From: a virus
Reading direction: 5' to 3' (one strand)
Length of the DNA stretch: 39,786 nt
Virus record (IMG/VR): IMGVR_UViG_3300042485_000623
Location: 1-39,786 of that record
A program made the translations under genes and the position numbers. Shown piece after piece: positions 14,633 through 22,961 of this stretch. The notes below the pieces were generated by a model. It was not told the origin of the DNA, made no database searches, and saw only the letters and a program-made list of their open reading frames with translations. Within the stretch, counting starts at the first letter, position 1; the number at the start of each line of letters is the position of its first letter.

Positions 14633-15078
14633 TAAGGTTGCCACCACTTAAGTTGTCGTTGATTTGAGTAACATTTACCGCCAATTACTTTGTATTGAGC
14701 GATTATTGGGTATTTAGTTTTAGACTCCCACCAGAGAGAGCCTTGCCAATCTTTAGTTGTGTTCTTAGTGAACGTCCAAGTATTAGTTCCAGTAGTATCG
14801 TCTTTTCCTGACTTAACGCGCGCTAAACGAATCTTTACGTACTTCGGTCTTTTAGTGCAGTTAAGGTGCAACTGGGCAAAGAATAAAGTTCTCTTACCAT
14901 TTAACTTAAACGGCTTAACAGAACCAAAATTTTGCCACTTACCTGTAACCTTCTGGTGTTTCAAAGACTTTTGGATACCAGATTTTTTTGATTTTTGAAC
15001 CAAGTACGGATCACTAGCAACTGCCTGTGTGCTAAACGCCAATAACAAAGACATAGCACAGGTAATAACCCGTATCAA
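14632..15078 (-). CDS. Exported hypothetical protein in lysis cassette
   Basis: This 148-aa protein has an N-terminal signal peptide (MIRVITCAMSLLLAFSTQAVA, cleaved near ASD) followed by a basic, beta-rich mature domain with two cysteines (NCTKRP, GGKCYS). The start appears to be TTG at 15078 with AAAGG nine bases upstream. An ATG eight codons later would also keep the signal. It is unknown; its place in the lysis operon suggests action at the cell wall. Confidence 0.7.
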   Translation of the reverse strand: MIRVITCAMSLLLAFSTQAVASDPYLVQKSKKSGIQKSLKHQKVTGKWQNFGSVKPFKLNGKRTLFFAQLHLNCTKRPKYVKIRLARVKSGKDDTTGTNTWTFTKNTTKDWQGSLWWESKTKYPIIAQYKVIGGKCYSNQRQLKWWQP

Positions 15079-15081
15079 TGT

Positions 15082-15471
15082 TTAAGCCTTTTTAGCTTTT
15101 ATCTGCCGACCATCTAAAACTATTGGTGACTTTCCATCGTGCCATACCCAAAAGCCAATAGGCATTTTAGGATCGCAACTAATGGTGTGCGTCCAGTGTG
15201 AGTGATAAGTCTGTCCAGCCCAGCCAGATGTGTTCTTATCATCGTGACCAGTTTCATCTAACTTAGGAGTGTTAGGGAAACGGCATAAGCGACCACGCAA
15301 AACATTGCCAGCATCTTTTGGATACTCAACGCGCAGTACAACAGTCCATTCCCAGACACCTTTTTCGGGAACAGTGAAAACATCCTTGCCTGCAAACTTT
15401 ACGTAGGTCCAAGTCTTAGGTGGGATAGATTGCTTGGCTTTGCCTGAATCTACCTTCCAAAGCGTAGACAT
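15082..15471 (-). CDS. Hypothetical beta-sandwich protein in lysis cassette
   Basis: This is a 129-aa protein, rich in Trp, Lys and beta strands (GVWEWTVVLRVEYPKDAGN, then GFWVWHDGKSPIVLDGRQI). The layout recalls small virion decoration or carbohydrate-binding domains. It directly follows the M23 peptidase, with a one-base overlap of stop and start, so it may be a wall-binding partner. No family is recognised. Confidence 0.7.
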   Translation of the reverse strand: MSTLWKVDSGKAKQSIPPKTWTYVKFAGKDVFTVPEKGVWEWTVVLRVEYPKDAGNVLRGRLCRFPNTPKLDETGHDDKNTSGWAGQTYHSHWTHTISCDPKMPIGFWVWHDGKSPIVLDGRQIKAKKA

Positions 15472-15923
15472 TACTTCTTCTTTACGACAGGTGCAGCAAC
15501 CTTGGCAACTACCTTTTTAGTAACTGATGCCTTCTTGGTGCCAATAAATTTTGCTGGATCTAGATCCTTGCCAGCGCTCCAACGCAACGCAGAGCGATAT
15601 TCTGCGTGAAGATGGGGACCTGTGCTATTTCCGGTGTTCCCAGATTTTGCAATGACTTGTCCCTCAGAAACTTTGTCACCTGGCTTGACTAGAGCCTTTG
15701 AAAGATGCGCGTAAATGAACCAGCCACCATCTAATTTTTGTACCAACTGGGTGCCATATGCGGAACCCCAGGATGCGTTTTCAATTACGCCATCAGCAAC
15801 TGCAAGAACATCAGTGCCAACTGGAACAGCGTAGTCCACTCCTGTGTGGTAGCCACGGCTCCAATGACGGCCAACCTGCTTATATTTTGTACTTGGAGTC
15901 TTGCCTGCAATTGGTGAACCCAT
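15471..15923 (-). CDS. M23 family peptidase endolysin
   Basis: This 150-aa protein has the LytM/M23 zinc site: H26-x3-D30 (HTGVD), catalytic H73 (YAHL) and H104-x-H106 (HLHAEYR). It cleaves peptide cross-links in peptidoglycan. There is no signal peptide, so release depends on the holin encoded directly upstream. The Lys/Val/Ala-rich C-terminus (KKASVTKKVVAKVAAPVVKKK) could bind wall polymers. The gene is complete at the usual size for a single-domain M23 endolysin. Confidence 0.93.
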   Translation of the reverse strand: MGSPIAGKTPSTKYKQVGRHWSRGYHTGVDYAVPVGTDVLAVADGVIENASWGSAYGTQLVQKLDGGWFIYAHLSKALVKPGDKVSEGQVIAKSGNTGNSTGPHLHAEYRSALRWSAGKDLDPAKFIGTKKASVTKKVVAKVAAPVVKKK

Positions 15924-16171
15924 TAGTTCTTTTCCTTCTTCTTAGCAATTTCGGTAAATACGTTTTGGATTTCTTCATCGTCCAACTTGCCATCCTTAAT
16001 GAAGCCAAGGGCAAGTGCAGCAGAGACACTGAGGACGGCAGTACCAGCAGCTAGAAGCGCAGCCTTTAATGGCTCAATTCCGGCAATAGATCCAACGGCG
16101 ACAACAGCGCCAATTTCCACAATAATAAGGGCGACCATAAGTTTGGCGATTTTAATTACTTTAGAAGGCAT
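15923..16171 (-). CDS. Holin-like membrane protein
   Basis: This 82-aa protein has two transmembrane helices (about 9-31 and 35-57), a short basic N-terminus, and a charged C-terminus (DDEEIQNVFTEIAKKKEKN). It is directly before the M23 endolysin, so it most likely forms the membrane lesion that frees it. There is no ribosome site; an extended -10 (TGGTAAAAT) lies six bases before ATG, so the mRNA is probably leaderless. A strong terminator lies immediately upstream. Confidence 0.85.
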   Translation of the reverse strand: MPSKVIKIAKLMVALIIVEIGAVVAVGSIAGIEPLKAALLAAGTAVLSVSAALALGFIKDGKLDDEEIQNVFTEIAKKKEKN

Positions 16172-16177
16172 GTTCTA

Positions 16178-16183
16178 ATTTTA
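16178..16183 (-). promoter_or_regulatory. Predicted leaderless lysis promoter (extended -10)
   Basis: TAAAAT with a TGG extension is followed by six bases and the holin ATG at 16171. It lies directly after the terminator T tract, which makes a separate start of transcription for the lysis operon likely. No -35 is seen. Confidence 0.65.
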
Positions 16184-16193
16184 CCACGCAAAT

Positions 16194-16235
16194 AAAAAAG
16201 CCTCAGTTACCGTCTTCCCCTACGGCCTCTGAGGC
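16194..16235 (-). terminator. Strong intrinsic terminator of the structural operon
   Basis: GCCTCAG (16200-16206) pairs with CTGAGGC (16229-16235), extended by flanking A/T pairs, with an inner CCGT/ACGG stem. On the minus strand it is followed by six T. It ends the long operon from terL to the 16253 gene. Confidence 0.9.
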
Positions 16236-16252
16236 TTTCTATGGTACTGACC

Positions 16253-16528
16253 CTATAGGTGTACTGAATCATTTGCAAGCGCTGTATACGCCACCGCATC
16301 AATCCAAGAATCTTCATGCGATGGGTCGATACTTGCCCTTACTAATTTCAGTGCAGCCATCATAGCTTGTACCTGAAACGGCGGTATGGGTTCTCCAATC
16401 CCGATGATGGAAGCCCATGCCATCCCAATGCGGCGAGCGGTCTCAGTTGCATCGCCGTAAATCTCTTGTCTTGCTCCAGTAATAAGTTCGTTTGCTGTGT
16501 CTAAAGTGTTAGCAGCCTTCTCGTACAT
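16253..16528 (-). CDS. Conserved phage protein (DUF6378-like)
   Basis: This 91-aa helical protein has EITGARQEIYGDATETARRI near the start, then FQVQAMMAALKLVRA and HEDSWIDAVAYTALA. The pattern (YGD...W...MMALLK..R...H.D.WVD..GY) is widespread in phages as a short DUF6378-like protein of unknown function. The family name is recalled from pattern, not searched. A strong ribosome site (AGGAGATGG) precedes the ATG. It is the last gene of the structural operon. Confidence 0.75.
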   Translation of the reverse strand: MYEKAANTLDTANELITGARQEIYGDATETARRIGMAWASIIGIGEPIPPFQVQAMMAALKLVRASIDPSHEDSWIDAVAYTALANDSVHL

Positions 16529-16536
16529 TCCATCTC

Positions 16537-17709
16537 CTATACAACTTCCATGTCCGACCAGAAGCGCTTGTCATGCTGTCCGACCAGCATAGTCAAAGTT
16601 CCAGGAGTTGACCATACCCCAGCCATGTCGAGATACCACTTGGATCCGCCATCGAGTGACGGGCATTGCCAGCGCCACCAAGGTCCCATGTCTTCACCCT
16701 TAACGTGATGCTTGTGCGCTGTAAACCATAGGCGTGGTTCTACTCCGTAGTCCCGCAACAAACGAATTGACTGCCCACGCAACCAATCCACTTCCTTGCC
16801 CTTGATCGTATGACCATGAGTAAACGCGCAAGGCACACCAGAAATGTCATACTGCATACTCATTTCATCGTGAGGAATAACCCATCGATCTACGTGGTCT
16901 GTATCAGCAAAGATACGTTCCAAGGTATTTGCTAAGAATCCATCGGCGCTATCTGAGTCAGAAGTTACCTGCTTACCCCCACGACGCATCCATTCGCCGT
17001 GGTTTGATAGCACCGATAGAAATGTAGTGTGATCCGCTAACGGCGATAGTGTCTTAATACCGGTAGTCCACAGATCCAGCGCTAGAAGCAATTGTTCGCG
17101 CTGAGTTAGTTCAACTGTGAATAGCTGAGAAGAATAGTTGCCATCGCAACCTTCAGTTGGATCACCCATGTTCGAGATAACTAATCCCTCAATGTTGCGA
17201 CCCATTTTTTTAAGTTCTTTGATGCGCTTCTCGGTCTTCTCAAAAGACTCGTACACGCGGTCTACGGTTTCAGTGACACCGCTTTTGCCAAGTTGCCAGT
17301 CTGCCCAATGCACCACGAATGATGATGGTTCTCCAAGTCCAGTTCCTAGTGTCTTCCTGATTGGCTTCCAGCGCTCCACAGAAGCCCGTAGAGCGTCGAA
17401 CTCGTCCTTACTGATGCTCGCTTCGGTACGCCTCTTGAAGATTGCCTTGTAGCTGTACATCCATACTGTGTCGCGGTCACCATTTTCTAGGCGCTTGGAC
17501 TGTTGCCACTTGGACATGCGTACTTTGTCGCCTTCTACCTCAAATACGTCAGGATCTAATCCAAAGGATTTAAGGATTGGCGACCAGTCTTCACCGATAG
17601 GTTCGGTCAACGGTCCGGTAGTAAACTCACCGCCATCTAGTCCGATCTCAGCGCGTGGTTTTTCCTGCTTTTCTAGGTCAAGGTTATTTAACTTATCTTC
17701 AAGGCTCAT
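16537..17709 (-). CDS. Calcineurin-like metallophosphoesterase
   Basis: This is a 390-aa protein. Metal-site motifs are in order: HWADWQLG (D137), NMGD (G182-D183), SNHGE (N236, H237), HGH (298-300) and AHKHH (331-335, in place of GHxH). The first motif has DWQ instead of DxH, so one metal ligand may differ. About 120 N-terminal residues precede the enzyme domain. Such enzymes act as phosphodiesterases or nucleases. It follows an HTH protein with an ATGA overlap, a pairing I recall from other actinophages. A nuclease function on DNA or RNA is plausible but not shown. Confidence 0.85.
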   Translation of the reverse strand: MSLEDKLNNLDLEKQEKPRAEIGLDGGEFTTGPLTEPIGEDWSPILKSFGLDPDVFEVEGDKVRMSKWQQSKRLENGDRDTVWMYSYKAIFKRRTEASISKDEFDALRASVERWKPIRKTLGTGLGEPSSFVVHWADWQLGKSGVTETVDRVYESFEKTEKRIKELKKMGRNIEGLVISNMGDPTEGCDGNYSSQLFTVELTQREQLLLALDLWTTGIKTLSPLADHTTFLSVLSNHGEWMRRGGKQVTSDSDSADGFLANTLERIFADTDHVDRWVIPHDEMSMQYDISGVPCAFTHGHTIKGKEVDWLRGQSIRLLRDYGVEPRLWFTAHKHHVKGEDMGPWWRWQCPSLDGGSKWYLDMAGVWSTPGTLTMLVGQHDKRFWSDMEVV

Positions 17710-17954
17710 TTAATATCCATATGATTTCTGCGGTGACGATACACCGAATTGGGGGAAACTTCGTATCCTTCGCTTTGAAGAATGTCGGCAATCTGTCTAT
17801 CTGTAATGCGCTGTGGATCAGTGACGGGAATAGATAGGGTCTGAATAATTGCTTCTCTATCTTCTTCGCTCAATTGTTCTAGCACCGCACACAGGCCACA
17901 ACCTTTGCCAAATTTATTAGGTATAGCGTCGTCTAACTTATCTGCAATTGACAT
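17706..17954 (-). CDS. Small HTH protein with CxxC motif
   Basis: This 82-aa protein has CGLC at residues 19-22, an acidic helix (LEQLSEEDREAIIQTL), and a C-terminal HTH: TDRQIADILQSEGYEVSPNS then VYRHRRNH. It has a strong ribosome site (GGAGGTGATG). An inverted repeat TATTAGG/CCTAATA (17968-17974, 17989-17995) lies just upstream. It may regulate its operon or act as a DNA-binding partner of the metallophosphoesterase. A terminase small subunit cannot be excluded, since none is seen next to terL. Confidence 0.75.
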   Translation of the reverse strand: MSIADKLDDAIPNKFGKGCGLCAVLEQLSEEDREAIIQTLSIPVTDPQRITDRQIADILQSEGYEVSPNSVYRHRRNHMDIK

Positions 17955-18004
17955 TCATCACCTCCAGTATTAGGAATGTCTTAAACACCCTAATACAGAA
18001 AGCG

Positions 18005-18268
18005 CTATTTACGCAGTAATGAAATAACTAAATCTAGTTGCGAATCAGTGTGATCTTGTCGAGCTTCCAATTTATCCAGTTTCCGCGCTACATCTGGGAG
18101 GGATAGTCCACCATTACTAGAGGGGTGAATTGGGCGTGTCGCTTCTTTAATTTCTCTACGCAACGGGTTAAAAATAAAGAATCTCCCTAATCCAGCGAGA
18201 GCAGTTACAAGTAAAAGTATAAACCCGATTACCTGAGAAGCCTGCCCAGCTATATTTAGAAAGTTCAT
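18005..18268 (-). CDS. Membrane-anchored coiled-coil protein
   Basis: This 87-aa protein has one transmembrane helix (about 12-33, VIGFILLLVTALAGLGRFFIF), a linker, and a C-terminal coiled coil (DVARKLDKLEARQDHTDSQL). This layout is common in small actinophage proteins next to fibre or lysis genes and is sometimes called holin-like. It follows the fibre gene with one base between stop and start. The role is unknown. Confidence 0.7.
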   Translation of the reverse strand: MNFLNIAGQASQVIGFILLLVTALAGLGRFFIFNPLRREIKEATRPIHPSSNGGLSLPDVARKLDKLEARQDHTDSQLDLVISLLRK

Positions 18269-18269
18269 T

Positions 18270-19499
18270 TTACCGTACGTAAGTTGCGGTTATGCGGATT
18301 GAATCCCCACTTGCTATTTCAGAATCTTCATCAAAGAATGAACGGATTTCTACTTCCCCGTTGGTGTTTATTACCGCAGCGCCGCCACTTTCTCCGTTAA
18401 CGTCAAACATGACAGTAAAGTCATGCGTCGGTCTAAAATCTGAATCAAGAGTGTACACAACTGTATTGGTAATATTTCCGTCAGGACCTGTTGTAATTGT
18501 GCTTCCCGTTTTTATGAAATACAAGTTAACGGTAACTACGCCCATACTTCTTTTAGCATAAACCTCCGAGCCACTTCCAATAAATCCACTAACCGATGTT
18601 CCTGGGTCAGAATCCCAAGCAATGTTTGATGGGAGTCCATCAAGTAAAGCAAGTTCAGTAGATGTCACAGAAGATATAGCAACATTTCCACTACTATCAG
18701 ATATTAAAGCACGTAAAGCGGTAAGTTTTTCTGTATCAATAGTTACTGCAGCACCAGTAATAGTTGCTTCCTTGCCATCTAACTGGTCTTGAATTTTTGA
18801 AGTTACTCCATCAAGGTAACCAATTTCAGTAGCAAGAACTGCAGATACTGCAACTTTACCCGAAGCATCGGAGACCAAGGCACGTGATACTGTTAAGTTT
18901 TCAGTGTCAATAGTTGTTGCAGCCCCAGTAATAGTTGCTTGCTTACCAGCCAAGTCAGTAGTTAAGTTAGCAATTTTAGATTGAGCAATGGCAGCACTAG
19001 CGTTAATGTCAGCATTAACAATAGTTCCATCAACAATGTTTGCACTAGTTACTACAGCACCGTTAATTATTGGACTTGTTAGAGTTTTGTTGGTTAGAGT
19101 CTGTTGAGCGCTAGTTCCGACTACAGATCCACCAGAAGAAGAGGAAGGACCAGCAGTAGCGAGACCGTGAACATCTGTAGAAGCATTTACGTGAGCGTTA
19201 GCTTCGTCGGCATCAGTAGCTGACCAAGACGGCCAGATGTTAGCGCCAGATGCGTGGTTACTTTCGCTAGTGCCATCTGCTCCACGACCACCACTTGCTA
19301 CGGTTACAGTCTTACTTGATTGGGTTAAACATAAGACACGTTCTTCTTGCGCTGTACCGGCATCAATTGTTACCCAGAAAGGATTATCTGCTCCAGTAGG
19401 CCAGTTAGTATCGTCAAGAATAGTAAAAGTTGTATCGCCAATGTTAAAAGCGCCGTCCAGTTTAGTAGGACGACCAGCAGTATACTCGCGACGAGCCAT
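18270..19499 (-). CDS. Tail fibre protein with internal repeats
   Basis: This is a 409-aa protein. The N-terminal domain (1-110) is shared by fibres that attach to a tail (TAGRPTKLDGAF, ANAHVNASTDVHGL). LTNKTLTSPIINGAVV is a typical fibre-shaft signature. Residues about 185-290 contain two copies of a 60-residue unit (ATITGAATTIDTENLTVSRA, then EIGYLDGVTSKI), a trimeric shaft. The C-terminal 110 residues form a beta domain that likely binds the receptor or caps the fibre. GAGG lies eight bases before the ATG. Confidence 0.85.
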   Translation of the reverse strand: MARREYTAGRPTKLDGAFNIGDTTFTILDDTNWPTGADNPFWVTIDAGTAQEERVLCLTQSSKTVTVASGGRGADGTSESNHASGANIWPSWSATDADEANAHVNASTDVHGLATAGPSSSSGGSVVGTSAQQTLTNKTLTSPIINGAVVTSANIVDGTIVNADINASAAIAQSKIANLTTDLAGKQATITGAATTIDTENLTVSRALVSDASGKVAVSAVLATEIGYLDGVTSKIQDQLDGKEATITGAAVTIDTEKLTALRALISDSSGNVAISSVTSTELALLDGLPSNIAWDSDPGTSVSGFIGSGSEVYAKRSMGVVTVNLYFIKTGSTITTGPDGNITNTVVYTLDSDFRPTHDFTVMFDVNGESGGAAVINTNGEVEIRSFFDEDSEIASGDSIRITATYVR

Positions 19500-19507
19500 T
19501 TAGAACC

Positions 19508-21679
19508 TCACAGAATCTCTCGAAGGACGGCAACAAAAGTACCCTGCCAACCACTTACATTTGAGCGTTTTTCAGGAAGCCATTGATAATCGTCCATTAC
19601 AACTGTATACGAAACTTCGCCTTCTTGGTAGGTGAAAGGCAGTTGGCGCTTGTGTAAGTTGTTCAAAAACTCAAAATCAGCGCCAGGATTTCCAGCCCAG
19701 TCTCGGTCTGCAACATTTACAGAGTCAAAAAGCATTACTGGAACAGTGATTTTACTTACTCTTTTTGGCGCTGGGTATGAACGAAGCATAAATCCAGTAC
19801 AAGTAATGTCAGCGCCCACTAAAGTTGCAGGAGCAACGTCACCAAAACTAACCCTAACTTCAAAGTTTCTTCCTGTATCTCCAAGGAAAAATTCTCCAGT
19901 ATAGGTAGAGCCAGATGTTGACATAGCGCCTGATGTTACAAATTCTTCAGAATCAGAAGAATGAGCAAGCTTTAATACGTTCCCAGAAGCCAATGGTTCT
20001 AAGCGAGCATCCAAGAAGGCTGCGTACTTGTTGTCAATAATTCCATGCGAAATAAGACCAGTCTCTAAAGATGCTTCATAAACCTTGGTGCTTAGTTCTG
20101 CAAATACTCCCTTGGAGGCAACAGCAAAAACGCGCTTGCCATCATAAGTAACTACTGATTTAACATCCCCCAAAATAGGATTGGCGGCTATTGGAGAAGT
20201 TGCGTTGGTATTTAAGCTTGGCCATCCTGCCATTAAATCTGATGCGTAAGCAGGCGTTAGAGTCGATGTAAATTCAGCAAGATCCATGCGACCAAGACCA
20301 CTGGAAATGTTGTCGTAGTTGCCCCAACCAAACCACACAAAGCGATCTTGACCTTCAGAGCAATAGACAGGTTGATTAGTTTGGATAAGGCCACCAATAG
20401 TTATGTAGCCATTTGCGTCAGTATTAGCAAAGCGAACGCCTTTATTGGTTCCAATAATTAAATAACCAAGGTAAGAATCTAAGTGAAGTACAAGTTCTCC
20501 ATCTGGAAGTTCTCCAGCAACTACTCCAGCGCCAAGAGCGGTTCCCTCATTTGTTAAAGTTACCTTGAAGATTATGGATTTATCGCCACTGTAACCAGCA
20601 AAATAATGGTATCCCCCAGCGCCAGTAGAAGCCTTCCATTCAAATCCTAGAGTGCTTCTATCAATAACGTTAGTTACAGTTCCAGCGCCAGAAATGGTAT
20701 GAATCTTGCCATCGCTAGTAGATCCGAATAGTTTTCCCTTGTTAAACCAAATGCCAGTCCAATTTCCTGCAGGAGGATTAGCAAACGTGGTAGCGGCAGT
20801 TGAAGCCGTATCTGTTTTCCAAATAGCAGTAGTGTGCGCTATCCACACATTCTTACCATCTGATGCAATGCCAGCAGGAGCGTTAGCAGGAGTTCCAGTA
20901 ACTGTAGTCCAGACCCAAGCTCCAGAGTTAGACGCAGTCGTGTATCGAGTTGTGTTTCCGTTGTACCAATACAATCTAGTACCGGCAACCACTAATCCAA
21001 TGTTTGCATCTCCAGCCGCATTGTTATTAGCAGAAGTAGCAAGGCCACCAGAAGTGTAAGTGTCTGACAAAGCATTAGTTACAGTAAATTGCGTTGAAGT
21101 TGCTGTAGCAACAGTGGCGCTGGTTAAGTTAAATCCAGAACCAGCAGTTCCGCTAGGATTTCCAGTGGAAATTACTCCAGTAACAGTTACAAGTTGGCCA
21201 GCATAGAAATTGTTTCTTGCCGTGTAAGTAACTGTTGTACCGTTTCGTGTAGCGGTTGTAATGGTCGCAGTGGAAATGTTCTTTGTCTCAACGTTACCAA
21301 GGGCTTTAAGTTCACCCTTATCCCAAACATCCATTCCTTTAGAAGAACGGAAGCGGTATGGGTTAGAAGTTTCGCGGTCTGCGTGAGTCTGACCAGCACC
21401 TGCATGCCAAGAGTCAAAAGATCTACGCCAAAAAATCTCAGGAGATACCGAAGATTCGCCAGCAGTTCTAGCGCTGTCAGCCTGAGTACGAAGCAAGGCA
21501 ACTGAATCGCGACGATAAAAGTTTCCGCCTGAAGGATTATTTAGATCTAGGTTGTAAGGCTTTCCGTCAATAGCGATAGGAAAGATGGAAGGAACAAGAT
21601 TAGTTTCCGAAGATGTAGAAGTGTTAAGGGCTGCACCAAAGTAAGCGCCTAACCCTAAACCGTAGATTGCGTTAACCAC
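19508..21679 (-). CDS. Large tail structural protein
   Basis: This 723-aa protein has an N-terminal region (1-140) with RRDSVALLRTQADSARTAGE, an Ig-like or IPT-type insert (about 140-215, rich in Thr/Ala) and a long repetitive beta region that reads like a propeller (repeated YYW, GKNVWIAHTTAIWKTD, NKGKLFGSTSDGKIH blocks). The C-terminus carries SWQGTFVAVLREIL. It fits a tail nozzle or hub subunit of a short-tailed phage. The start is GTG at 21679 in a TAGTG overlap. The assignment is from position and repeats, not from a named family. Confidence 0.75.
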   Translation of the reverse strand: MVNAIYGLGLGAYFGAALNTSTSSETNLVPSIFPIAIDGKPYNLDLNNPSGGNFYRRDSVALLRTQADSARTAGESSVSPEIFWRRSFDSWHAGAGQTHADRETSNPYRFRSSKGMDVWDKGELKALGNVETKNISTATITTATRNGTTVTYTARNNFYAGQLVTVTGVISTGNPSGTAGSGFNLTSATVATATSTQFTVTNALSDTYTSGGLATSANNNAAGDANIGLVVAGTRLYWYNGNTTRYTTASNSGAWVWTTVTGTPANAPAGIASDGKNVWIAHTTAIWKTDTASTAATTFANPPAGNWTGIWFNKGKLFGSTSDGKIHTISGAGTVTNVIDRSTLGFEWKASTGAGGYHYFAGYSGDKSIIFKVTLTNEGTALGAGVVAGELPDGELVLHLDSYLGYLIIGTNKGVRFANTDANGYITIGGLIQTNQPVYCSEGQDRFVWFGWGNYDNISSGLGRMDLAEFTSTLTPAYASDLMAGWPSLNTNATSPIAANPILGDVKSVVTYDGKRVFAVASKGVFAELSTKVYEASLETGLISHGIIDNKYAAFLDARLEPLASGNVLKLAHSSDSEEFVTSGAMSTSGSTYTGEFFLGDTGRNFEVRVSFGDVAPATLVGADITCTGFMLRSYPAPKRVSKITVPVMLFDSVNVADRDWAGNPGADFEFLNNLHKRQLPFTYQEGEVSYTVVMDDYQWLPEKRSNVSGWQGTFVAVLREIL

Positions 21680-22587
21680 TACGCATCCTTAATGATCGGG
21701 TAGAAACCGTCCAACCTTTGTGCTTCAGCGGTAATGCGCTGTTGACGTAACAAGCGCAAGGCGTTTACGGAACTTGTAGATGCGCCAGAGCCAACTTCTG
21801 TAGCGCGACGAGAATCACCCTGAGATTCAACAAAGGAACGTTTGATTTCGCGACCAGCCATCAAAGAGATTGCAGCTCCCAGCGGTGGAATGTCCCAAGC
21901 GCTAGCAGGGATGCCGGTAGAAATCTTTGTAGAGTAAGAGTTAGATAGTTGGTTAAATCCCTTGCGGTAAGTTAAGTGCAAGCGATCACCAGTAGCACCA
22001 GCCCAAGTATCGTATAAGAACAAAGCCATTCCTGACTCAAAACCTTCATCTCCAGTCGGAGCGCCCTTAACAATGCGGAACTTAAAACTTGGAATACGAG
22101 TCCATTCCTTGAAACTTCCTGGGTTCTCTACGCGAAGTTCAATAGGAGAGATCATGTTTGGCGCTAGAGATAAGTCGTAGCCAACCAAAGCTGAGTCATA
22201 AGTAAGTTCAGTTGTACCAATTTGGAATAATCCACTGGCAGGAGAAGATAGGTCGCTAATGTCTTCGTTGATAGCGCGCAAGATTTGAGCATCTGTAAAG
22301 CGCGGAGCCACACGAACAATAGTTCCTGCTGGCCAATCTTGATCTATGGTGCTATCCCATGAACCCTGAATCGTGGCAGTTTTAATATTTGTATTCACTT
22401 CCCATACGTAGAAAGTAGAAGTTCCTACGCTGATTACAGTTCCTTGACGAATACCAGAAATGTCAAAGTCAAAGGACATAGTTCCAGATCCAGCTACGTA
22501 TCCAGTAGCCAGACGGTTTAATTGCTCTTGATGCCCAGACATGAGCCGGAATCGAGTGGCCTCAATCCAGTCTTGTGCGTTGGTCAT
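21679..22587 (-). CDS. Head-tail connector or tail protein
   Basis: This is a 302-aa protein starting MTNAQDWIEATRFRLMSGHQ. An N-terminal beta domain with GTVISVGTSTFYVWEVN is followed by a helical part (RFTDAQILRAINEDISDLSS). That signature recalls phage connector/adaptor proteins that carry a DxxIxxxINEAL-type helix and bind the portal ring. A C-terminal helical region (GREIKRSFVESQGDSRRATE) follows. It comes after the small head proteins and before the tail genes, so it likely joins head and tail. Confidence 0.7.
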   Translation of the reverse strand: MTNAQDWIEATRFRLMSGHQEQLNRLATGYVAGSGTMSFDFDISGIRQGTVISVGTSTFYVWEVNTNIKTATIQGSWDSTIDQDWPAGTIVRVAPRFTDAQILRAINEDISDLSSPASGLFQIGTTELTYDSALVGYDLSLAPNMISPIELRVENPGSFKEWTRIPSFKFRIVKGAPTGDEGFESGMALFLYDTWAGATGDRLHLTYRKGFNQLSNSYSTKISTGIPASAWDIPPLGAAISLMAGREIKRSFVESQGDSRRATEVGSGASTSSVNALRLLRQQRITAEAQRLDGFYPIIKDA

Positions 22588-22961
22588 GCGTTAGCCTCCT
22601 GAGCCTTGGGAGCGGTTACAGGCGCAAGCGCTGATCTTCCCGTTATGTCCTCTACAAAGTTTACCGCTTCTTGAACCTTTTTGCCTTGACCCCTGTATGC
22701 AGTACCGCTCTCGATCTCAAATTGGGTCGTAGCGTCCCGTTCTAGGGCAGCAGCACCGTCGATACCCTTTGGCTGGTAACCCTGGTCTCTGAGGCGCTTA
22801 TAGGCTGGCATGTCCCTATCCCAGCGCTTCTCGCGAGCCTCTACCTCTTGGAACTTAGGGTTGCTATTAACAGCTCCAGCATTAAGTTGAACTGAGGAAA
22901 CCTTGCACATAAAGCAGTCCGCAACAAACTCTGGATGGACTTGTTGTTGATGAATTGTCAT
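22584..22961 (-). CDS. Conserved virion-module protein with Cys/His site
   Basis: This 125-aa protein has an N-terminal H...CFMCKVSSVQ site, then a charged region (DRDMPAYKRLRDQGYQPKGI) ending in a helical, Ala-rich tail. I recall the RD-PAYKRLRD-G-QP-GIDG pattern from small proteins in head modules of other phages, but not a name. ATGA overlaps occur at both ends. It is probably a minor head component. Confidence 0.7.
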   Translation of the reverse strand: MTIHQQQVHPEFVADCFMCKVSSVQLNAGAVNSNPKFQEVEAREKRWDRDMPAYKRLRDQGYQPKGIDGAAALERDATTQFEIESGTAYRGQGKKVQEAVNFVEDITGRSALAPVTAPKAQEANA

